A stretch of DNA of 64,000 nucleotides, taken from contig CM046845.1 of assembly GCA_025618425.1 (NCBI GenBank), positions 30,811,899-30,875,898 on the forward strand, written 5' to 3'. The DNA comes from Heliocidaris tuberculata. Lineage: Eukaryota > Echinodermata > Echinoidea > Camarodonta > Echinometridae. The position numbers and the translations under genes were made by a program. The first letter of the stretch is position 1. Each line of letters starts with the position of its first letter. Positions 60,501-64,000 of the stretch are shown here, in pieces. The notes beneath the pieces are model-generated. The model saw only the letters and a list, made by a program, of their open reading frames with translations, made no database searches and was not told the origin of the DNA.

Positions 60501-61219
60501 GGGTTTTCATTTTTTCACCAAATTACACAGCAAAGTACTTTAACAACTTGAAATCTCAGAGACATAATTTATGTTCTGTGTACTTGAATTTCAATCTTGG
60601 ATAATCAATAGTCCTTTACATATACCAGTTGCAAAATCGATCCAACGTATACAATGCAGAGCGATCGAGATGACAGAGAAAAGAAACACCAGGGGGCGTT
60701 TCATGAAAGGAAGTTGTCGGATATTTTATTTGACAACTGTTATAAGCTACTGAAATCCTTGCATCTGATTGGCTGAGAGCAAATTTGTCGGATAAAATAT
60801 CTGACAAGTCCTTTCATGAAACGCCCCCTTATCCCAAAGGTATAGATTTTTAAGTAGCCTCTAGAGTGATTTTGCAAACTTCGAAAATGAAGAAGAACAA
60901 AGAATTCGAATTTCAACCAGTTTCATGTTCACTCGAAAATGGTATTTTTCCTTGCGAAAGGAGTACTCTCTATTCCCTTTTAATCACGTTATCAATATAT
61001 CATCTAGTTTTTCGAGAAGTGGGTGTAACCATATTATATTCAACGTAAATGTCTTCACTTCGATCAATGTGTTAAAGGAAATGAGTATATAGGCTAAATG
61101 ATATGGGATTACTTACGTTGGGCAAGCACCAAGTCAATGACGGTTAGAATAAAAGAAAGAACGACCATGGCCTGCAGAGCTACCTTCGCTGTTGACCACC
61201 CGCCCATTCTTCCGCCCAT
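57561..61219 (-). CDS. Single-SRCR transmembrane protein with PPxY/YxxL tail
   Basis: Exons: 61219-61117 (residues 1-34), 60312-59989 (SRCR) and 58150-57561. GT-AG junctions are all phase 1, giving 338 aa. Residues 1-34 are a signal peptide (core VVLSFILTVIDLVLA); a second Met5 has the better start context. Residues 36-142 are one group-A-like SRCR domain with six cysteines (ACRQMGF, IQCEG, MECSYSVCSAVEC, ISC). Residues 157-174 are the membrane segment (WSGFVVLLIAIPFCGHAY) followed by KRR. The 160-residue tail is Pro/Ser-rich with GLPPEP and GLPR repeats, and contains PPDY (303-306), YSEL (306-309), PPPY (329-332) and YEDI (332-335). SRCR receptors are strongly expanded in echinoderm immune cells. 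The ligand is unknown; signalling or WW-domain/NEDD4 binding is inferred from motifs. Confidence 0.85.
58371..58409. repeat. Perfect 17-bp-arm palindrome
   Basis: AATAATTTTAACGACAT, a 5-nt loop, then its exact mirror. It lies in the second intron of the SRCR gene. Confidence 0.85.
58690..59600 (+). pseudogene. LINE reverse-transcriptase relic
   Basis: Pieces in order: YVSLNGQSFSIKPVHCRVPQ, then the LTDDSNLFFSHRHPA catalytic-region remnant, STVNSELKLDSDWIKANKLS and LNLKKTNYMLFSN. C-terminal pieces ARGTSTAQQ and LYNLDQLMFQLF...NALPDLF...HNHPTRQS follow in other frames. Several stops and frameshifts make it dead. Plus strand, within the SRCR gene intron. Confidence 0.8.
60692..60828. mobile_element. 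Foldback element, GGGGGCGTTTCATGAAA family
   Basis: GGGGGCGTTTCATGAAAGGA and the mirror CTTTCATGAAACGCCCCC flank a CTGATTGGCTGAGAGC core (inverted CCAAT). It lies in the first intron of the SRCR gene. Confidence 0.75.
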
Positions 61220-61612
61220 GTATGAATTTCGGCTTGAAAAGATCTGCATTCAAAATGATGACATTTTGTGATAACAACGGTGAGAAATTTAAGAAAGGAA
61301 ATCAAGAAAAAGTAATGCTATCACAGGGAAGGAAAGTTACTTTTCCCTTCCTCCATCTCAAAGCGCTTTTTTCGGAAAATAGATGAATATATTTTTAAAA
61401 TCATAAAACCAGGATGGTGAAGGGGGGGGGGGGGGGGGGGCGGCACCCACTGTGTTTACACGCCCTTTCCGAAATAGGGTTCACAGTGCTTAAAAGGGTT
61501 TACCCTTAACAGTAAGCTATACGATTTTGTCTATCTCTCACACCCTTAACTAGGATTGAAACTTCTTATATAGTGGAAATAACATTGTTCAGGAGGAATA
61601 TCATGTTTTATT

Positions 61613-61657
61613 CCTACACACACACAAACACACACACACAAAACACACGCACACACA

Positions 61658-61715
<58 letters not shown>

Positions 61716-61750
61716 CAAACACACGCACACACACAAACACACACACACAC
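61613..61750. repeat. (CA)n microsatellite, interrupted
   Basis: CA array broken by AAA and GCA units. Confidence 0.95.
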
Positions 61751-61759
61751 TCACTCACC

Positions 61760-63117
61760 CACTCATGGTGAGAATGAATTAAATCATGGATCTTTGTTAC
61801 AACCTAATTGTTGTCAATGACTATCTCGTAACTATTTTCTTTTCAAATACAGTTATTCACAAGGATATGTTAAATGCTGATAGCAAACATTTTATTGTAT
61901 ATTTGTATCATATTTCAGTCATCATTCTACATTTTCCTCTGAATTCTGGCGACGATGTTCATAAGTAAACAGTGATTCCCATTGTATACAATTATTATTA
62001 TAGATATACGAGCAATAGGCCTGTAGGGGGATCTATCAAAGCAAATTATAAATGGACGTAAAATCGATTGCTAGGCATAAGCATACGTCGTATAGTCTTT
62101 ATTTATATAATGTCACATGAGTTAGCTTACCACTGTGAAGATGTAAGTAAAATGACACAATTTGCAACAGAATTTTTCAGTCATAATCTATTATATTTCT
62201 CTAAAATGCATAGAAAATCACATTCAGGCTACTTAAATTCTAAATTATCAATGGTGAATCTAATCAATGTTCCTTGAAAAAAGAAAAAGAAAAAGATTAT
62301 AGTAGAATACGTAAATACATGTACGTATATTGGCATACCTATTTTACCTTTCTACTCCCAAAGTCGTCAGTATAAGAATAGGTTCAGGTTGCGATACGAT
62401 GTACACTTTGATAATAAAGATGATGTTCACCGATGGTTGCTTCAGTTTCAAGTGGAGTAGATTGCACAATGTCAACTAGGCTAATAAAATAACAGCATCA
62501 TTCTAATGAAGGGTGTAGTCTATATACCCACAGATGTCTATGTCCATACCATACGCGTATACTTTTGCTTTCACTGGTAGGTCATATGAATCTGCGCTGC
62601 GGCGCCGCGGCATACACACGGCAAGGGCATTCTAATCATGGTAATGCCTGTAATGGCGACCCACACACAAATACACACATACGGTACCAGTATTTATGCA
62701 TGTGTGTTGCACTGGCAGGGGGCATAGTGCGAGAGTCCTACCAATGGCGTAGGAATTATTACGACATTACAGAGAGAGAGAGAGAGAGAAAGGGGGGGGG
62801 GGGGGGTGCTCACTTAGGTTTGTAGTATTGCGCTGATTATTGGATTCAAGTAATACGTGCTTAATTTGAGTGAGGTAATAATGCGACCGAGTATTGAAGA
62901 CGAAGATCGCCTGACTCAACTACATTTTTTTTTCTTCCAAAATGTTTGGTCGAATAAACCGCAAAACATCAAGAGGCTCGTGCTATCTACTGAAGATAGA
63001 AATATAGTGCTGATATCAAAAGGAAACATCAATGGTGGTAGATGTGTTAAATTAGGTTATATCGAATGTATCACATGTCACACACACACACACACACACA
63101 CGCACACCCTCCCCACC

Positions 63118-63153
<36 letters not shown>

Positions 63154-63535
63154 CTCACGCCCAACCCTGCACAAATAAGTGACAATATCATCTCTAAATA
63201 TGCAATGAAAATTCAATATGCTATAAATCTAAAATGCCATCATTTAAACTTTGACGGTAATGTTGCTAGAGTCTAATTTCGACTGGATAGGAATTTCACG
63301 ATGAAACAATAAAGTTATTGAATGTTATGATGGTTTTTACAAGACCGGGCATTTTCAAAATCATTATATGATAATGCAAACATTTAAATTGAATTTGTAT
63401 TATCTCACTTCGTTTATGGAATAGCCGCTATGGATGATTTACATTTTCATTTCATCTAAAACCTGGATAATATGAGTTATTCTTTATAACTTATTGTATC
63501 TTATCGTTATGACGTGAGCTATGCACTACATGAAA

Positions 63536-63601
<66 letters not shown>

Positions 63602-63740
63602 CACATATATTTCACTGGATACCGCTTTTCGGAGACACACGACAATGCGGTTTATTCCGTAATAATAGCGCTACCTACGTACTTGATACACGAGTACAAA
63701 GAAAAAATACAAAGAGTGTCTCCCTATATTACACCACTTT

Positions 63741-63817
<77 letters not shown>

Positions 63818-64000
63818 GGGAGAATATTTGTCACTATCCCCCTTTCCCTCTTTGCATATACATACAGGGAATATCTGAGCTCTTTCAGTCATGTATAGCC
63901 TTACCTGATGGCAGGCTTTTTAACCGTGATGAAATAAATAAACTCAACTCAAACACTTTTGAGGCAGAAATCTACATTAATGCAATTCTGATATAAGTTT
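61760..64000. other. Repeat-rich flank upstream of the SRCR gene
   Basis: Microsatellites dominate: (GA)n plus a G run at 62771-62806, (CA)n at 63078-63151, (CT)n(TA)n at 63537-63606, and (TA)n(GA)n at 63749-63815. No supported gene was seen. Confidence 0.7.

Noticed and set aside
61613..63151. CRISPR-like regular arrays
   Set aside because: They are plain CA microsatellites in a eukaryotic genome, without spacers.

Overview
This is animal nuclear DNA: AT-rich, intron-bearing, and packed with microsatellites, homopolymer G/C runs, small inverted-repeat transposons and LINE debris. The mix of a single-domain SRCR receptor, a let-7-type LIN-41/TRIM71 gene and the repeat style points to a marine invertebrate deuterostome, most likely an echinoderm. 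That assignment is inference; no rRNA or mitochondrial marker is present.

Five protein genes can be supported. (1) 744-5521, plus strand: a homologue of human C19orf12 (glycine-zipper membrane protein), with two alternative, homologous last exons. (2) 14843-16647, plus strand: a three-exon PEBP/RKIP gene. (3) 22229-28085, minus strand: a seven-exon URI1 gene (unconventional prefoldin), 423 codons after splicing. (4) 48313-50643, minus strand: an uninterrupted 776-codon TRIM71/LIN-41 gene (RING, two B-boxes, coiled coil, filamin, six NHL repeats). (5) 57561-61219, minus strand: a three-exon, single-SRCR transmembrane protein with a proline-rich tail carrying two PPxY and two YxxL/I motifs. A weaker two-exon gene start on the plus strand (33031-40768) is also proposed.

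C19orf12 and URI1 are neighbours on human 19q12, so their presence about 17 kb apart here looks like old microsynteny, with PEBP lying between them. The sequence downstream of the TRIM71 stop holds two let-7 8-mer sites 26 nt apart, further let-7 sites and a miR-125/lin-4 8-mer, in the right orientation for its mRNA. This matches the known heterochronic control of LIN-41.

The rest is mostly mobile-element and repeat sequence: at least three TTAA-flanked MITE families (two abutting at one shared TTAA), TA-flanked pogo/mariner-like MITEs, a foldback family with GGGGGCGTTTCATGAAA ends, tRNA-derived SINEs, three LINE relics, Penelope-like tails with hammerhead-like cores, and long microsatellites. 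No rRNA, CRISPR array or functional tRNA gene was seen.
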